From NCBI GenBank assembly GCA_023662725.1, contig JAMPIL010000001.1, forward strand, positions 1,070,349 to 1,134,348: 64,000 nt of DNA, given 5' to 3'. The DNA is from Ruminococcus flavefaciens (GTDB lineage Bacteria > Bacillota > Clostridia > Oscillospirales > Ruminococcaceae). Made by a program: the position numbers and the translations under genes. The notes under the pieces are model-generated. The model was given only the letters and a program-made list of their open reading frames with translations. It made no database searches and was not told where the DNA came from. Below, one piece after another: positions 8,873-17,862 of the stretch (positions are counted from its first letter, which is position 1; each line of letters starts with the position of its first letter).

Positions 8873-9399
8873 AGGCGGTTCTTTTTGCAAGCGGTGAACC
8901 GATTGAGATATATCGTATCTCAGAGGCCTGCGGAATTGAAGTCGGTTCTCTGTCCGCAATGATAAAGCTTCTCAACGAACGTTATGACGACTGCGGAAGC
9001 GGCATCTGCATAAAAAAGTTCGACAGCAGCTATCAGATGTGTACACGAAGTGAATTTGCACCGCAGATACGATCTGCTCTTGAAACCAAACGTTCAGCTC
9101 CGCTTTCAAATGCGGCTATGGAAACGCTTACGATAATTGCCTATAATCAGCCTGTTTCAAAGGGTTTCGTTGAAAGTGTCAGGGGAATAGACAGTTCGTC
9201 GGTAATAAATAATCTTATTGAAAAGGGTCTTATTGAAGAAGCCGGACGGCTTGATATTCCCGGAAAGCCGCTTGTTTATCGTACAACAGCAGTTTTTCTG
9301 AGAAGCTTTGGTTTAGGCTCCGTTTCAGAACTTCCGCCTCTTACAGCAAACGGCGATATTTCCGAAGAAAAACAGCTTGCAATAGATGAAATGATTTGA
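8842..9399 (+). CDS. scpB: Segregation and condensation protein B
   Basis: 185-residue winged-helix protein that binds ScpA in the SMC complex. LGAIEAVLFASGEPI at the N-terminus and the block ETLTIIAYNQPVSKGFVESVRG identify it. I accept the TTG start at 8842, inside scpA: GGAG lies about 10 bases upstream, and no ATG or GTG in this frame would give the conserved N-terminus. Confidence 0.95.
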   Translation: MDIKEKLGAIEAVLFASGEPIEIYRISEACGIEVGSLSAMIKLLNERYDDCGSGICIKKFDSSYQMCTRSEFAPQIRSALETKRSAPLSNAAMETLTIIAYNQPVSKGFVESVRGIDSSSVINNLIEKGLIEEAGRLDIPGKPLVYRTTAVFLRSFGLGSVSELPPLTANGDISEEKQLAIDEMI

Positions 9400-9427
9400 A
9401 TTGCCATTGTGAAAGGAGCGGCGGGAA

Positions 9428-10324
9428 ATGATTGTTTTAAAAATATTATTAACTATTCTCCTCGTCGTTTTTGGAATAATTCTTCTGATTTTCATTATTC
9501 CGATGGGCGGAGAACTGAGTTATATTGACGGCAAGCTGAAATACAGAGTCAATCTTTGGATTATCAATATTATGGATTCCGACGGCGGAGGAATATTTAA
9601 TTGGCTCAAAAGAAAAAAATCTCGCAAAAAAGTGAAGCCTCCAAAAAAGAAATATCAGAAGCCGGAATCTGTTTTAATTGAAAAAAATTTGGAAGAAACT
9701 GAGATATGCGAATCTTCCGAACCTGCGGAAATTCCTGCGATACCAGGTGATTCCGACGTAATGGAGTCAGAATTTGAAAATAGAACGGATGATGCAGAAA
9801 TGCAGACCTCTTTGTCTGACGAGAAGGAAACAGATGATTCTGTTACGGAAATAAAAGAGAGATCGGAAAAAACTTCAAAAAGGAAAAAAACAAAAAAATC
9901 GTATGCCGACAACGAAGAAAAAGATTCGCTTGAAAAGAAATTTAATATGCTTTTTGATGTATGGAACAGCGCAAAAAGACCTGTTCACAAGATTTTCAAG
10001 GGATTTAAATTCAGCGATTTTTATATTGATTTCGTGATCGCAAACGAGGATGCGTATAAGTGTGCTTTGAATTACGGAAAAATAAGCGCTGCTTTTTACA
10101 GGATTCTTGCCCAGATGAGCCGTCTTTTTACTGTAAGGCTGAAAACCGTTGATATACAGCCAGGATTCGGCTTGAGCAAGAGTCGCTGGGATGTTTCGTT
10201 CAGGCTTAGTTTAAGACTCGGTACGTTTGTTATAGCAGGCATATGGTTCCTGATAACATATATTTTCAGAGTATTTCTTCCAAATAAAATTAAGCGAAAA
10301 AAAACTGCTGAAAATCAGAAATAA
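9428..10324 (+). CDS. DUF2953-family membrane protein (YtfI-like)
   Basis: 298 residues: an N-terminal membrane helix (VLKILLTILLVVFGIILLIF), a short beta-like segment, a very charged low-complexity region rich in Glu, Ser and Lys (about 58-165), then the DUF2953 core with FKFSDFYIDFVIANEDAYKC and a C-terminal hydrophobic helix. Placement immediately before gerW matches the ytfI-ytfJ pair of Bacillus and suggests a sporulation link, which is inference. Confidence 0.8.
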   Translation: MIVLKILLTILLVVFGIILLIFIIPMGGELSYIDGKLKYRVNLWIINIMDSDGGGIFNWLKRKKSRKKVKPPKKKYQKPESVLIEKNLEETEICESSEPAEIPAIPGDSDVMESEFENRTDDAEMQTSLSDEKETDDSVTEIKERSEKTSKRKKTKKSYADNEEKDSLEKKFNMLFDVWNSAKRPVHKIFKGFKFSDFYIDFVIANEDAYKCALNYGKISAAFYRILAQMSRLFTVRLKTVDIQPGFGLSKSRWDVSFRLSLRLGTFVIAGIWFLITYIFRVFLPNKIKRKKTAENQK

Positions 10325-10345
10325 TGCAGAAGTGAGGTTTATAAT

Positions 10346-10747
10346 ATGAATACAGGTAAAACGTCAGTCAGTGAACTTTTAGGAATATCAATGGAAAAGG
10401 TTAAGGAAATGGCGGATGTAAACGCAATTATCGGCGATCCTATCAAGCTTGATGACGGTACGACTATAATCCCTATTTCAAAGGTTTCCTACGGATTCGC
10501 TTCAGGAGGTTCTGATCTTCCATCTAAGTATGATAAAAATCTTTTCGGCGGAGGCGCTGGTGCCGGGGTTTCTATAAAGCCGGAGGGCTTTCTCGTTGTT
10601 TCTCCTGACGGAACGGCAAAAATGGTTCCCATGACTGTTTCAAGCGATCCGATAAGTACCGCAATCGAAAAAGTTCCCGGAATTATAGACAAAGTATCGG
10701 GATTTATCGGCAAGAAAAAAGCCGGTGAAGAATCCTCTGAGGAATAA
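10346..10747 (+). CDS. gerW: GerW/YtfJ-family spore protein
   Basis: 133-residue YtfJ/GerW-family protein. The conserved core is NAIIGDPIKLDDGTTIIPIS followed by a Gly-rich stretch (FGGGAGAGVSIKPEGFLVVS). In Bacillus subtilis the protein is made in the forespore and is needed for normal germination. Families in non-sporulating relatives are also known, so it does not prove sporulation. The tail is charged (KKKAGEESSEE). Confidence 0.9.
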   Translation: MNTGKTSVSELLGISMEKVKEMADVNAIIGDPIKLDDGTTIIPISKVSYGFASGGSDLPSKYDKNLFGGGAGAGVSIKPEGFLVVSPDGTAKMVPMTVSSDPISTAIEKVPGIIDKVSGFIGKKKAGEESSEE

Positions 10748-10788
10748 TTCCTCAAATAATCATAAATCCACATAAATCCGCATATTCT

Positions 10789-10823
10789 GTAACAAATCGG
10801 GTGCAGGTCTGCATCCTTGTTAC
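10789..10823 (+). promoter_or_regulatory. Stem-loop just upstream of the dacF ribosome site
   Basis: GTAACAA pairs with TTGTTAC and an inner GGTGCAG pairs with CTGCATC, ending directly before GGAGG of the next gene. No T-tract, so not a terminator. It may influence mRNA stability or access to the ribosome site. Confidence 0.45.
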
Positions 10824-10835
10824 GGAGGTTTAAGG

Positions 10836-11999
10836 ATGAAAAAGCTTTGCGTTTCATTTGCGGCAGCGTTTATTCTTTTTAAAACGTTTCCGCTTGGAGG
10901 TTTATATGCAAATTCGGCGGAAAAACCTGAAATTACCGCTAAAGGAGCTGTTCTGATTTCGGCTGATACCGGAGAAATAATATTTGAATGCAACAGCGCT
11001 CAGAAGCTTCCTATGGCAAGTACGACTAAAATTATGACAACTTTGCTTTGTCTTGAAAGCGGTAATTTATATGATGAATTTGTCGTGGACAGCGATGCAA
11101 TAAAGGTTGAAGGCTCTTCAATGGGACTTCAGGAGGGCGATATCGTTACCAAATATGCTCTTTGCTGCGGAATGCTTCTTCCGTCGGGTAACGATGCTGC
11201 AAACGCTGCTGCTGTAAAAATTGCCGGAAGTATAGAAAATTTTGCAGTTCTTATGAACGATAAAGCAAGAGAATTAGGTCTTTCGAGAACCTTTTTCGTT
11301 ACTCCGTCAGGGCTTGAAGGCGAGGGACATGGTTCTTCTGCCTGCGATATGGCTATGCTTGCAAGGGAGGCTTTGAAAAACGAGGTTTTCCGTGATATAT
11401 GTTCTCGATCGAGCATAGAGCTTGAATTCGGCAACCCTCCTTACAGACGCTGGCTGAAAAATACAAATAAGCTCCTGAATATGTGCGACGGAGTTTACGG
11501 AGTAAAAACCGGTTTCACAGACGAAGCTGGAAGATGTCTTGTTTCTTCGTGTGAACGGGACGGACTTAATCTCATCTGTGTTACTCTTAACGACCGAAAC
11601 GATTGGAACGATCATGCGGCAATGTATGATTACGGTTTTGAAGCGGCACATAATCTCGAACTGAAAATACCGGAACTTTTCGAGCTTGAGCTTGCCGGAG
11701 GCGAAAATGACAAAATTACTGTTACAGCCGGAGATGAACCGATAAATATAACTACTCTCGGCGCAACGCAGGAGGATTTTGAAATGCAGATAGTCGCTTC
11801 TCCGTTTGTTTATGCTCCGGTTGCAAAGGGCGAAGAGCTTGCCGAGCTGAAAATAAGCTTCAAGGGCAGAGATGTACGGAGAATTCCGCTGTATGCTGCT
11901 GAAGAAGCAGACGTTAAGCAGATCAATGATTCCGGTGAAAAAGATGAAAAAAACTGGTTTGAAAAAATTATTACAAAACTTGGGAAATATTTTTCCTGA
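10836..11999 (+). CDS. dacF: D-alanyl-D-alanine carboxypeptidase (penicillin-binding protein 5 type)
   Basis: 387-residue secreted carboxypeptidase that trims the terminal D-Ala from peptidoglycan stem peptides. Signal peptide at residues 1-28. Catalytic motifs are in order: Ser62-x-x-Lys65 (MASTTKIM), Ser117-Gly-Asn119 and Lys224-Thr-Gly226 (VKTGFTDEAG). A C-terminal PBP5-like beta domain and a short amphipathic tail (NWFEKIITKLGKYF) likely anchor it to the membrane. The gene symbol follows the ytfJ-adjacent position and is a guess among dac paralogues. Confidence 0.9.
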   Translation: MKKLCVSFAAAFILFKTFPLGGLYANSAEKPEITAKGAVLISADTGEIIFECNSAQKLPMASTTKIMTTLLCLESGNLYDEFVVDSDAIKVEGSSMGLQEGDIVTKYALCCGMLLPSGNDAANAAAVKIAGSIENFAVLMNDKARELGLSRTFFVTPSGLEGEGHGSSACDMAMLAREALKNEVFRDICSRSSIELEFGNPPYRRWLKNTNKLLNMCDGVYGVKTGFTDEAGRCLVSSCERDGLNLICVTLNDRNDWNDHAAMYDYGFEAAHNLELKIPELFELELAGGENDKITVTAGDEPINITTLGATQEDFEMQIVASPFVYAPVAKGEELAELKISFKGRDVRRIPLYAAEEADVKQINDSGEKDEKNWFEKIITKLGKYFS

Positions 12000-12016
12000 T
12001 AGAAAAGGTTGATAAA

Positions 12017-12748
12017 GTGGAAAAAATAAGAATTCAAAAAATGATTGCCGACAGCGGCGTATGTTCAAGAAGAAAGGCAGAGCAGATGATCTCTCAGGGC
12101 AGAGTAAAGATAAACGGTCATCCTGTTAAGCTCGGCGACAAGTGCGGATATAAAGATCTTATCACGATAGACGGCGAACGTATCATGATACCGAGAAAAA
12201 AGAATTTCATTTATATAATGATGAATAAGCCAAGAGGATACGTTACAACTGTTTCGGATGAGCTTGACAGACGCTGCGTTATGGATTTGCTTGAAGATGT
12301 TGAGGAGAGAGTTTATCCTGTTGGACGGCTCGACCGCAATTCTGAAGGACTTCTTCTCTTCACGAATGACGGCGAATTTGCAAACAGCATAATGCATCCA
12401 AGCCGTCATATTTCAAAAACATATCGCGTTACGGTTCGTCCAGACATAAATGACGATCAGCTTGTAGCTTTGTCGGAGGGAGTTGTTATTGACGGAAAGA
12501 AAACTCTTCCGGCAAGCGTTGTCGTCAAAGATAAAGAAGCGGGAAGAGTCGTTATTCTTATCACTATTAAAGAGGGCAGAAACCGTCAGATAAGAAAAAT
12601 GTGCGAAGCTGTCGGACTGGAAGTTGCACGTCTGCGCCGAATCAGCATAGGTCCGCTGAAACTGGGAATGCTTAAACCGGGAAGCTACCGTGAGCTTACC
12701 GCAGACGAACTGAGAGCGCTTAGAAACGCTATAGGTAAGGAGAACTGA
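12017..12748 (+). CDS. rluB: RluB/RsuA-family pseudouridine synthase
   Basis: 243-residue rRNA pseudouridine synthase with an N-terminal S4 RNA-binding domain (RIQKMIADSGVCSRRKAEQM) and the catalytic motif GRLDRNSEGLLLFTNDG with its Asp nucleophile. KEGRNRQIRKMCEAVG is the second signature. In Bacillus the rluB orthologue also follows the scpAB-ytf-dac group. The next gene begins two bases after the stop. Confidence 0.95.
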   Translation: MEKIRIQKMIADSGVCSRRKAEQMISQGRVKINGHPVKLGDKCGYKDLITIDGERIMIPRKKNFIYIMMNKPRGYVTTVSDELDRRCVMDLLEDVEERVYPVGRLDRNSEGLLLFTNDGEFANSIMHPSRHISKTYRVTVRPDINDDQLVALSEGVVIDGKKTLPASVVVKDKEAGRVVILITIKEGRNRQIRKMCEAVGLEVARLRRISIGPLKLGMLKPGSYRELTADELRALRNAIGKEN

Positions 12749-12749
12749 T

Positions 12750-13127
12750 ATGCTCGAAATTCGGGAAAAATTCACAGCAGACGGTTATGAAGAACTTTTC
12801 GGATCGGCAGTATCGGATTCGTTTCACATAACAGAAGCAGTAGATAATGACGAGGTGATCGGCTTTATCGCATATTCATATGAAACGGACAAGACTATCG
12901 TTTATGATTATGATGACGGCGGAGATCTTATGCTCTGCGACGGACTTGTCCGTTCGGTTATATACAAAAGTTGTATTAAAGCAATTGAAGCAATAGACTT
13001 CCGGCTTTCTGATGAGAAAAAATACGGAAGTCTCCGCAAGCTGAAATTTTTATCGGAAAACAGTAAAACTGCGGAAAATATCGACAGATTTATGAATGGC
13101 TGTCAGAATTGCGAACATAATAAATAA
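12750..13127 (+). CDS. Small protein of unknown function, possibly GNAT-like
   Basis: 125 residues, no recognised family. The segment [20 protein letters not shown] resembles the central strands of an N-acetyltransferase, but an acetyl-CoA loop (Q/RxxGxG/A) is not visible. Two Cys lie near the end ([10 protein letters not shown]). It is packed tightly between rluB and metA, so it is probably co-transcribed. Confidence 0.65.
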   Translation: MLEIREKFTADGYEELFGSAVSDSFHITEAVDNDEVIGFIAYSYETDKTIVYDYDDGGDLMLCDGLVRSVIYKSCIKAIEAIDFRLSDEKKYGSLRKLKFLSENSKTAENIDRFMNGCQNCEHNK

Positions 13128-13144
13128 GAAAGGAGCGATTTGAA

Positions 13145-14092
13145 ATGCCCATAAGAATACCATCTGAACTTCCGGCATTCAAAACGCTTGGAGAAGAAAA
13201 TATCTTCGTAATGTCCCGTGACAGGGCAGAACATCAGGATATTCGCCCGCTGAAGGTCGTTATCCTCAATATCATGCCCAAAAAAATTGAAACCGAAAGT
13301 CAGCTTTTAAGGCTACTCAGCAATACGCCGATTCAGGTTGATATAGACCTTTTGCAGATGGCTTCGCATACTTCGAGGAATACTTCTCAGCGTCATCTTG
13401 AGTCGTTTTACAAAACATTTGATGAGATCGCAGGAAACCGCTACGACGGCATGATAATAACCGGCGCTCCAGTTGAGCTGCTTGAATATGAACAGGTTGA
13501 CTACTGGGAGGAGATCACACAAATTATGGAGTGGTCTAAAACTCATGTTTTTTCAACTCTTTATATCTGCTGGGCGGCTCAGGCAGGACTCTATTATCAT
13601 TTCGGAATTCCTAAATATCCTCTTGAAAAGAAGATGTTTGGAATTTTTCCGCATAGGGCAGAAGTAAGCAACTGCCAGCTTTTAAGAGGATTCGATGATA
13701 TTTTTCTTGTTCCGCATTCGAGAAATACAGAGATAAGACGGGAGGATATCGAGAAAATTCCTCAGCTCGAGATCTTAACTTCGTCCGATATTTCCGGAAT
13801 TCATATCGTCGCAAACAAAAACGGACGGCAGTATTTTATTACAGGACATTCCGAATACGACAGAGACACTATCGCTAACGAATACCGGCGTGATGTTGAG
13901 AAAGGGATCGATATCCAGATACCGTATAATTATTTTCCTGATGACGATCCGGATAAAATGCCGTTATTTTCATGGAAATGCACAGCGAATCTTATGTTTT
14001 CAAACTGGCTGAATTACTGCGTATACCAGAAAACGCCATATAATCTTGATGAACTTGAGATAAGAAGCTGGAATTGGGAAACAAGCCTTTAA
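13145..14092 (+). CDS. metA: Homoserine O-acyltransferase (MetA type)
   Basis: 315-residue enzyme that acylates homoserine as the first committed step of methionine synthesis. Cys142 ([10 protein letters not shown]) and His235/Glu237 ([10 protein letters not shown]) coincide with the known catalytic residue numbers of the MetA family. The acyl donor (acetyl- or succinyl-CoA) depends on one active-site residue that I did not resolve. AAAGGAG precedes the ATG. No riboswitch is seen in front of it. Confidence 0.95.
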   Translation: MPIRIPSELPAFKTLGEENIFVMSRDRAEHQDIRPLKVVILNIMPKKIETESQLLRLLSNTPIQVDIDLLQMASHTSRNTSQRHLESFYKTFDEIAGNRYDGMIITGAPVELLEYEQVDYWEEITQIMEWSKTHVFSTLYICWAAQAGLYYHFGIPKYPLEKKMFGIFPHRAEVSNCQLLRGFDDIFLVPHSRNTEIRREDIEKIPQLEILTSSDISGIHIVANKNGRQYFITGHSEYDRDTIANEYRRDVEKGIDIQIPYNYFPDDDPDKMPLFSWKCTANLMFSNWLNYCVYQKTPYNLDELEIRSWNWETSL

Positions 14093-14102
14093 GGAGAAAT
14101 TT

Positions 14103-14699
14103 ATGGAAAATGAAAATAATTACAGCGGCTATCCGAACGGACAAGTTCTTCCCGATTCACAGAGAACGGGACTTGCGATTGCAGCATTTTGCATAAGTCT
14201 TATAAATTTTATTATTTTTAGAAGCGTTTTAAGCTTTATAGCTGTACCGGCATCGCTTATAATGGCGATCGTTTCGCTTAAAAAGAGGCGAGGAGGAAAA
14301 ACGTTTTCGATAATTGCGATTGTTGTTTCGTCTCTTTCGACGATTCTGTTTGCATTTTATGCTGTGATAATGGTGAAAATTTATCCGGATATGAAATATT
14401 TAACCGATAATTTTACCTCAATCACATCGGAATACGAGGAAACAGGAGCAATTCCGGAATATTATGATAAATATCGTGATCCGAAATACGACGATTACTG
14501 GAAACAGCTCGGAGTTAATTCGTTTGATGAGTTTTTTGAATATATAATGAGACAATTCAATGTTACCTATGAAAAAGGCGCAGCCGAAACTTCCCCAGAT
14601 GACGTCGTTTCTGCAACGACGCAGGAATCTTCTTCAACGGTAACGACGGCTGCTTCCGATTACGATCACAGCGGAGAGGAACTCGTAGTTCTCGGATAA
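14103..14699 (+). CDS. Membrane protein with DUF4190-like N-terminus
   Basis: 198 residues with two or three hydrophobic helices (TGLAIAAFCISLINFIIF, FIAVPASLIMAIVSL, FSIIAIVVSSLSTILFAFYA), a pattern seen in DUF4190-like proteins. A soluble acidic C-terminal part ends in a Ser/Thr-rich tail. Function unknown. It closes the plus-strand run and is followed by a strong terminator. Confidence 0.7.
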   Translation: MENENNYSGYPNGQVLPDSQRTGLAIAAFCISLINFIIFRSVLSFIAVPASLIMAIVSLKKRRGGKTFSIIAIVVSSLSTILFAFYAVIMVKIYPDMKYLTDNFTSITSEYEETGAIPEYYDKYRDPKYDDYWKQLGVNSFDEFFEYIMRQFNVTYEKGAAETSPDDVVSATTQESSSTVTTAASDYDHSGEELVVLG

Positions 14700-14706
14700 C
14701 TTTTAC

Positions 14707-14747
14707 GTTCACATCAGGCAAAAACTGCTTGATGTGAACTTTTTTTA
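14707..14747 (+). terminator. Terminator ending the scpA-metA gene run
   Basis: 14-bp stem (14707-14720 with 14726-14739, one G-T pair) followed by seven or more T. The tail overlaps the stop codon of the convergent deacetylase. Confidence 0.9.
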
Positions 14748-15635
14748 CGCTTCTTTTTCATGTGTGAGAATTCGCATATATTCTTCGGTTGAATAAAAAC
14801 CGCTGCGGTTATAGCGGTTCAATCCGAGGAGCGAATCGGGATTACGGGTTATGTAGTTCATTTTCTCATAGCAGGTGAGAGTTACCAGAAATCCGCATTC
14901 TCTTATGATCGGCAGACTTTCTCTGCTTATATAGCCGAATGGATATGCGAAAATATAAGGAGAAATTCCGGTTTTATTCTTTATCTCATTCTGAAGAAGT
15001 GATAGGTCACTCATTAAAATATTACGGTATTCTTCTTCGTTTTCTCCGGAAAGTTTTGAACATCCTTTCCGTGTACCGTTAAAGGAGTGCATATCGTATG
15101 TATGATTACCGATTTCTATTCTTCCGGAGTCAATAAGAGATGAAATATCTTCCCATGTAAGATAGGAATATTTATCGGTATGCGAGTCGTTATATGCAAG
15201 TTTTTCCGTATAGCTTCCGACTACTGAAACAACAGCGCACATATCGTATTTTTCAAGCAGTGGCAGCAGAACCGAAAGATTATTATAGTGTCCGTCATCA
15301 AGCGTTATGAGTACCGGTTTTTCCGGAAGTTCACCGTTATTCTGAGTATAATCAATAAGTTCCTTTGCCGAAACAGAGGTGTAACCGTTTGATTTCAGCC
15401 ATTTAAGATCGTTTTCAAGCTGATTCGGAGTTACGATATATTCAGATGGCTGCCCATCATACACACTATGGTACATTATTACAGGCAGAGGAACAGGAGC
15501 TTCATTATTTTTTTCCTGAGCAGAAGAGAAAAACATTTCCTTTGCAATCAAGAAAAAAACGCTGCATAGCGAGAAAATAATAACATCCAAGGCGAGAAGC
15601 CATAAAAATCTTTTTGCACTGTAAATTTCATACAT
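14745..15635 (-). CDS. Polysaccharide deacetylase (CE4), membrane-anchored
   Basis: 296-residue NodB-homology protein with an N-terminal membrane helix (FLWLLALDVIIFSLCSVFFL). Motif 1 is TLDDGHYNN, which holds the catalytic Asp and a metal Asp. Motif 2 is GNHTYDMHSF with the metal His residues. Probable action is deacetylation of peptidoglycan or another surface glycan. A GTG three codons upstream lies inside the ribosome site GAGGTG, so the ATG at 15635 is preferred. Confidence 0.9.
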   Translation of the reverse strand: MYEIYSAKRFLWLLALDVIIFSLCSVFFLIAKEMFFSSAQEKNNEAPVPLPVIMYHSVYDGQPSEYIVTPNQLENDLKWLKSNGYTSVSAKELIDYTQNNGELPEKPVLITLDDGHYNNLSVLLPLLEKYDMCAVVSVVGSYTEKLAYNDSHTDKYSYLTWEDISSLIDSGRIEIGNHTYDMHSFNGTRKGCSKLSGENEEEYRNILMSDLSLLQNEIKNKTGISPYIFAYPFGYISRESLPIIRECGFLVTLTCYEKMNYITRNPDSLLGLNRYNRSGFYSTEEYMRILTHEKEA

Positions 15636-15751
15636 ATAAATCACCTCGATAAAACATTATGAGAGAAAAGCAAGAAAAATGTCATCTAAGAAATATCAGA
15701 GCTTTCTCATGAATATAATCAAATAAAAGGTTATAATAATGAGGTGAGGAT

Positions 15752-16921
15752 ATGACACGTCACAAACGTCGTAAAGTTATAGGAATAGTAAAATTCTGCG
15801 TGCTCTTGACGCTTCCGGTTGCGGTCGCAGCAGTATTTAAGGGAGCGTCCGGATTGAAGTCTGTTCTTTCGCAGACCAATGGGTTCAGCGCAGAAAAAAC
15901 TCCATCCGCAGCCGTTTCCGCTGAGAACAACGAGGAAATGTCCGTTATCAGCCGTGATTTTTCCGGCGAGCCGGATGATATTCTCAGCGGAAGTGTGATT
16001 TTATCCGAGGGTTACGGATTTAATGAAGAAGTTGCCGAAAAAGGAGTAAAGCTCGTCAGTCCGCTTGAAATGGTATCGTCAACGCCAGGGGATAAACCTT
16101 ATCCTTCGGAGAGCGAATGGGTTGCCGGAGGAGATATTATCCGCAATACCTACACTCCATACAGCGGAAATGCTTTCTTTGATCTGGAAAAATGCGGACA
16201 GGTAAACAATAAAACTTCGATATCCAATGAAAAGCTTATGGAGGAAAGCAGATACCTCCCGAATTTTACCATAAGCGATACTTCCGAACCGCAGGTTCTT
16301 ATATATCATACTCATACGACTGAAAGTTTCGAGCCGTATGTCAGAGAAAATCTTGATGCCAATTTTAACTATCGTACAACTGATGAAACTAAAAATGTCG
16401 TTATGATAGGCGATGCGATACAGGCAGAGCTTGAAGCGCAGGGGATAGGTGTTATTCATGTAAGAACGATTCATGACTATCCCTCTTATAACGGTTCGTA
16501 CGATCGTAGCAGAGCGTCTATCGTTCCGATCCTGGAGCAGTATCCGACTATTAAAGTTGCTCTCGATATTCATCGTGACGCCATAGCCGGAGAAAATTAT
16601 GCTTATCAGCCGTATGTGGAAATAGACGGAAAGGAAGCTGCTCAGATAATGATAATCTCAGGCTGTGATGACGGAACGCTCGGAATGCCTGATTATATGA
16701 AAAATTTTCACTTCGCCTGTAATTTTCAGCAGAAGCTGGAGGGAGATAATCCAGGCTTAACAAGACCGATTTTATTTGATTACCGCCATTATAATCAGGA
16801 TCTTACGACAGGAAGTCTGCTTATCGAAGTCGGTTCGCACGGAAACACTCTCGATCAGGTTCAGTATTCGGGACAGCTTATCGGAAGGTCTCTCGGAGAG
16901 TTGCTTAATTCAATGAAATAG
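15752..16921 (+). CDS. spoIIP: Stage II sporulation protein P (SpoIIP), peptidoglycan hydrolase
   Basis: 389-residue SpoIIP homologue. In Bacillus it cleaves peptidoglycan (amidase and endopeptidase activity) with SpoIID during engulfment. An N-terminal membrane helix (FCVLLTLPVAVAAVF) is followed by a disordered stretch and the catalytic domain: LIYHTHTTESF, VALDIHRDA and IEVGSHGNTLDQ. GAGGTGAGGAT precedes the ATG. Presence suggests at least an ancestral sporulation programme. No SpoIID is in this window. Confidence 0.93.
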   Translation: MTRHKRRKVIGIVKFCVLLTLPVAVAAVFKGASGLKSVLSQTNGFSAEKTPSAAVSAENNEEMSVISRDFSGEPDDILSGSVILSEGYGFNEEVAEKGVKLVSPLEMVSSTPGDKPYPSESEWVAGGDIIRNTYTPYSGNAFFDLEKCGQVNNKTSISNEKLMEESRYLPNFTISDTSEPQVLIYHTHTTESFEPYVRENLDANFNYRTTDETKNVVMIGDAIQAELEAQGIGVIHVRTIHDYPSYNGSYDRSRASIVPILEQYPTIKVALDIHRDAIAGENYAYQPYVEIDGKEAAQIMIISGCDDGTLGMPDYMKNFHFACNFQQKLEGDNPGLTRPILFDYRHYNQDLTTGSLLIEVGSHGNTLDQVQYSGQLIGRSLGELLNSMK

Positions 16922-16929
16922 GAGAAATA

Positions 16930-17235
16930 ATGCGTAAAAAAAGAAAAAGAACCTTACTCAGAGCAATTTTTGTTTATATGCTCCTGATGATAGGTTCATG
17001 GATGTTTTTAAATTCATATTCAAATTCATACAATAGACTTTCGGATGAAAAAATAGCACCCGCAAGTCTTAATCTCAGCGGAAATACCGCTCACATTGAG
17101 CTTCTTGACCATGAGATAAGTTTCAGTTTATCAGAAATAGCTCCCGACAGCAGATTATACTGCGCTGCATACCTGCTTTCACCTGACGAATTACGATCAA
17201 TGTGCTACCTGATTTCGCTTTGTGATCTTTTTTGA
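16930..17235 (+). CDS. Small membrane-anchored protein of unknown function
   Basis: 101 residues beginning MRKKRKRTLLRAIFVYMLLM, a positively charged start and one membrane helix, then a short extracytoplasmic domain. It begins eight bases after spoIIP with AGGAGAA, so it is likely co-transcribed. Its last 39 bases overlap the end of the convergent gene. No family recognised. Confidence 0.6.
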   Translation: MRKKRKRTLLRAIFVYMLLMIGSWMFLNSYSNSYNRLSDEKIAPASLNLSGNTAHIELLDHEISFSLSEIAPDSRLYCAAYLLSPDELRSMCYLISLCDLF

Positions 17236-17769
17236 ATGAATATTATAGTAAAAATCATTAAGCTCGCCGGAATAAATAAGCGTTGATCCCGGAAAATTAC
17301 GGAAATCATCCGGACGGTAGAGGTAAACCGGTTTTTCAAGTTTAATACCGATCTTACTCATTGTGTACGCGACAAACTGCGAACAGACAAAGCTGTTTTC
17401 TCTTTTCAATTCGATATTGAAGTAAATGGCAAGCAGACCGAGCAGATTATATGAATACACTCTTCTGTGATTTACGAAATGACGTATAGTACGATTATAC
17501 TCCTCTTTTTGCTCATGCGTTACAGGTATCCTGTAAATTTCACAGGGGATGAAATTAAAGTTTCCGAGCGTACCTTTTCCGACAGTTTCCTTATTGAAAG
17601 TAGCGGGAAGAGGAAAACGGCGATAGGTTCTGCAAAAACTGTACATTTCGGAAAGAGTTACATCGCCGGAAAGCGAAACGTGATTATACGGTTTTTTCGT
17701 GAAGAATCTGAAGAATCTTGCCGGTCTTGTACCGGTTTGAGCAATAATTATGTAGATATATTCTTCCAA
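17197..17769 (-). CDS. YiiX-like permuted papain-fold amidase/hydrolase
   Basis: 190-residue protein resembling the permuted NlpC/P60 (YaeF/YiiX) families. The motif KPYNHVSLSGD supplies the His, and NSFVCSQFVAYTMSKIGI supplies the catalytic Cys. The order His then Cys is the circularly permuted arrangement. The true start appears to be the TTG at 17769, placed seven bases after AAGGAGGG. The upstream ATG would contain that ribosome site in its coding sequence. A promoter lies at 17801-17829. Confidence 0.8.
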   Translation of the reverse strand: MEEYIYIIIAQTGTRPARFFRFFTKKPYNHVSLSGDVTLSEMYSFCRTYRRFPLPATFNKETVGKGTLGNFNFIPCEIYRIPVTHEQKEEYNRTIRHFVNHRRVYSYNLLGLLAIYFNIELKRENSFVCSQFVAYTMSKIGIKLEKPVYLYRPDDFRNFPGSTLIYSGELNDFYYNIHSKKITKRNQVAH

Positions 17770-17800
17770 GCTGTACCCTCCTTGAATAAAATACATTAGT

Positions 17801-17829
17801 ATTATACCATAAAAATTTTTTTATTACAA
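17801..17829 (-). promoter_or_regulatory. Promoter of the YiiX-like gene
   Basis: Minus strand TTGTAA, 17-base spacer, TATAAT, about 32 bases before the TTG start. Confidence 0.6.
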
Positions 17830-17862
17830 GAGATTTTTATGATTATATCTAATTTGTAATTT

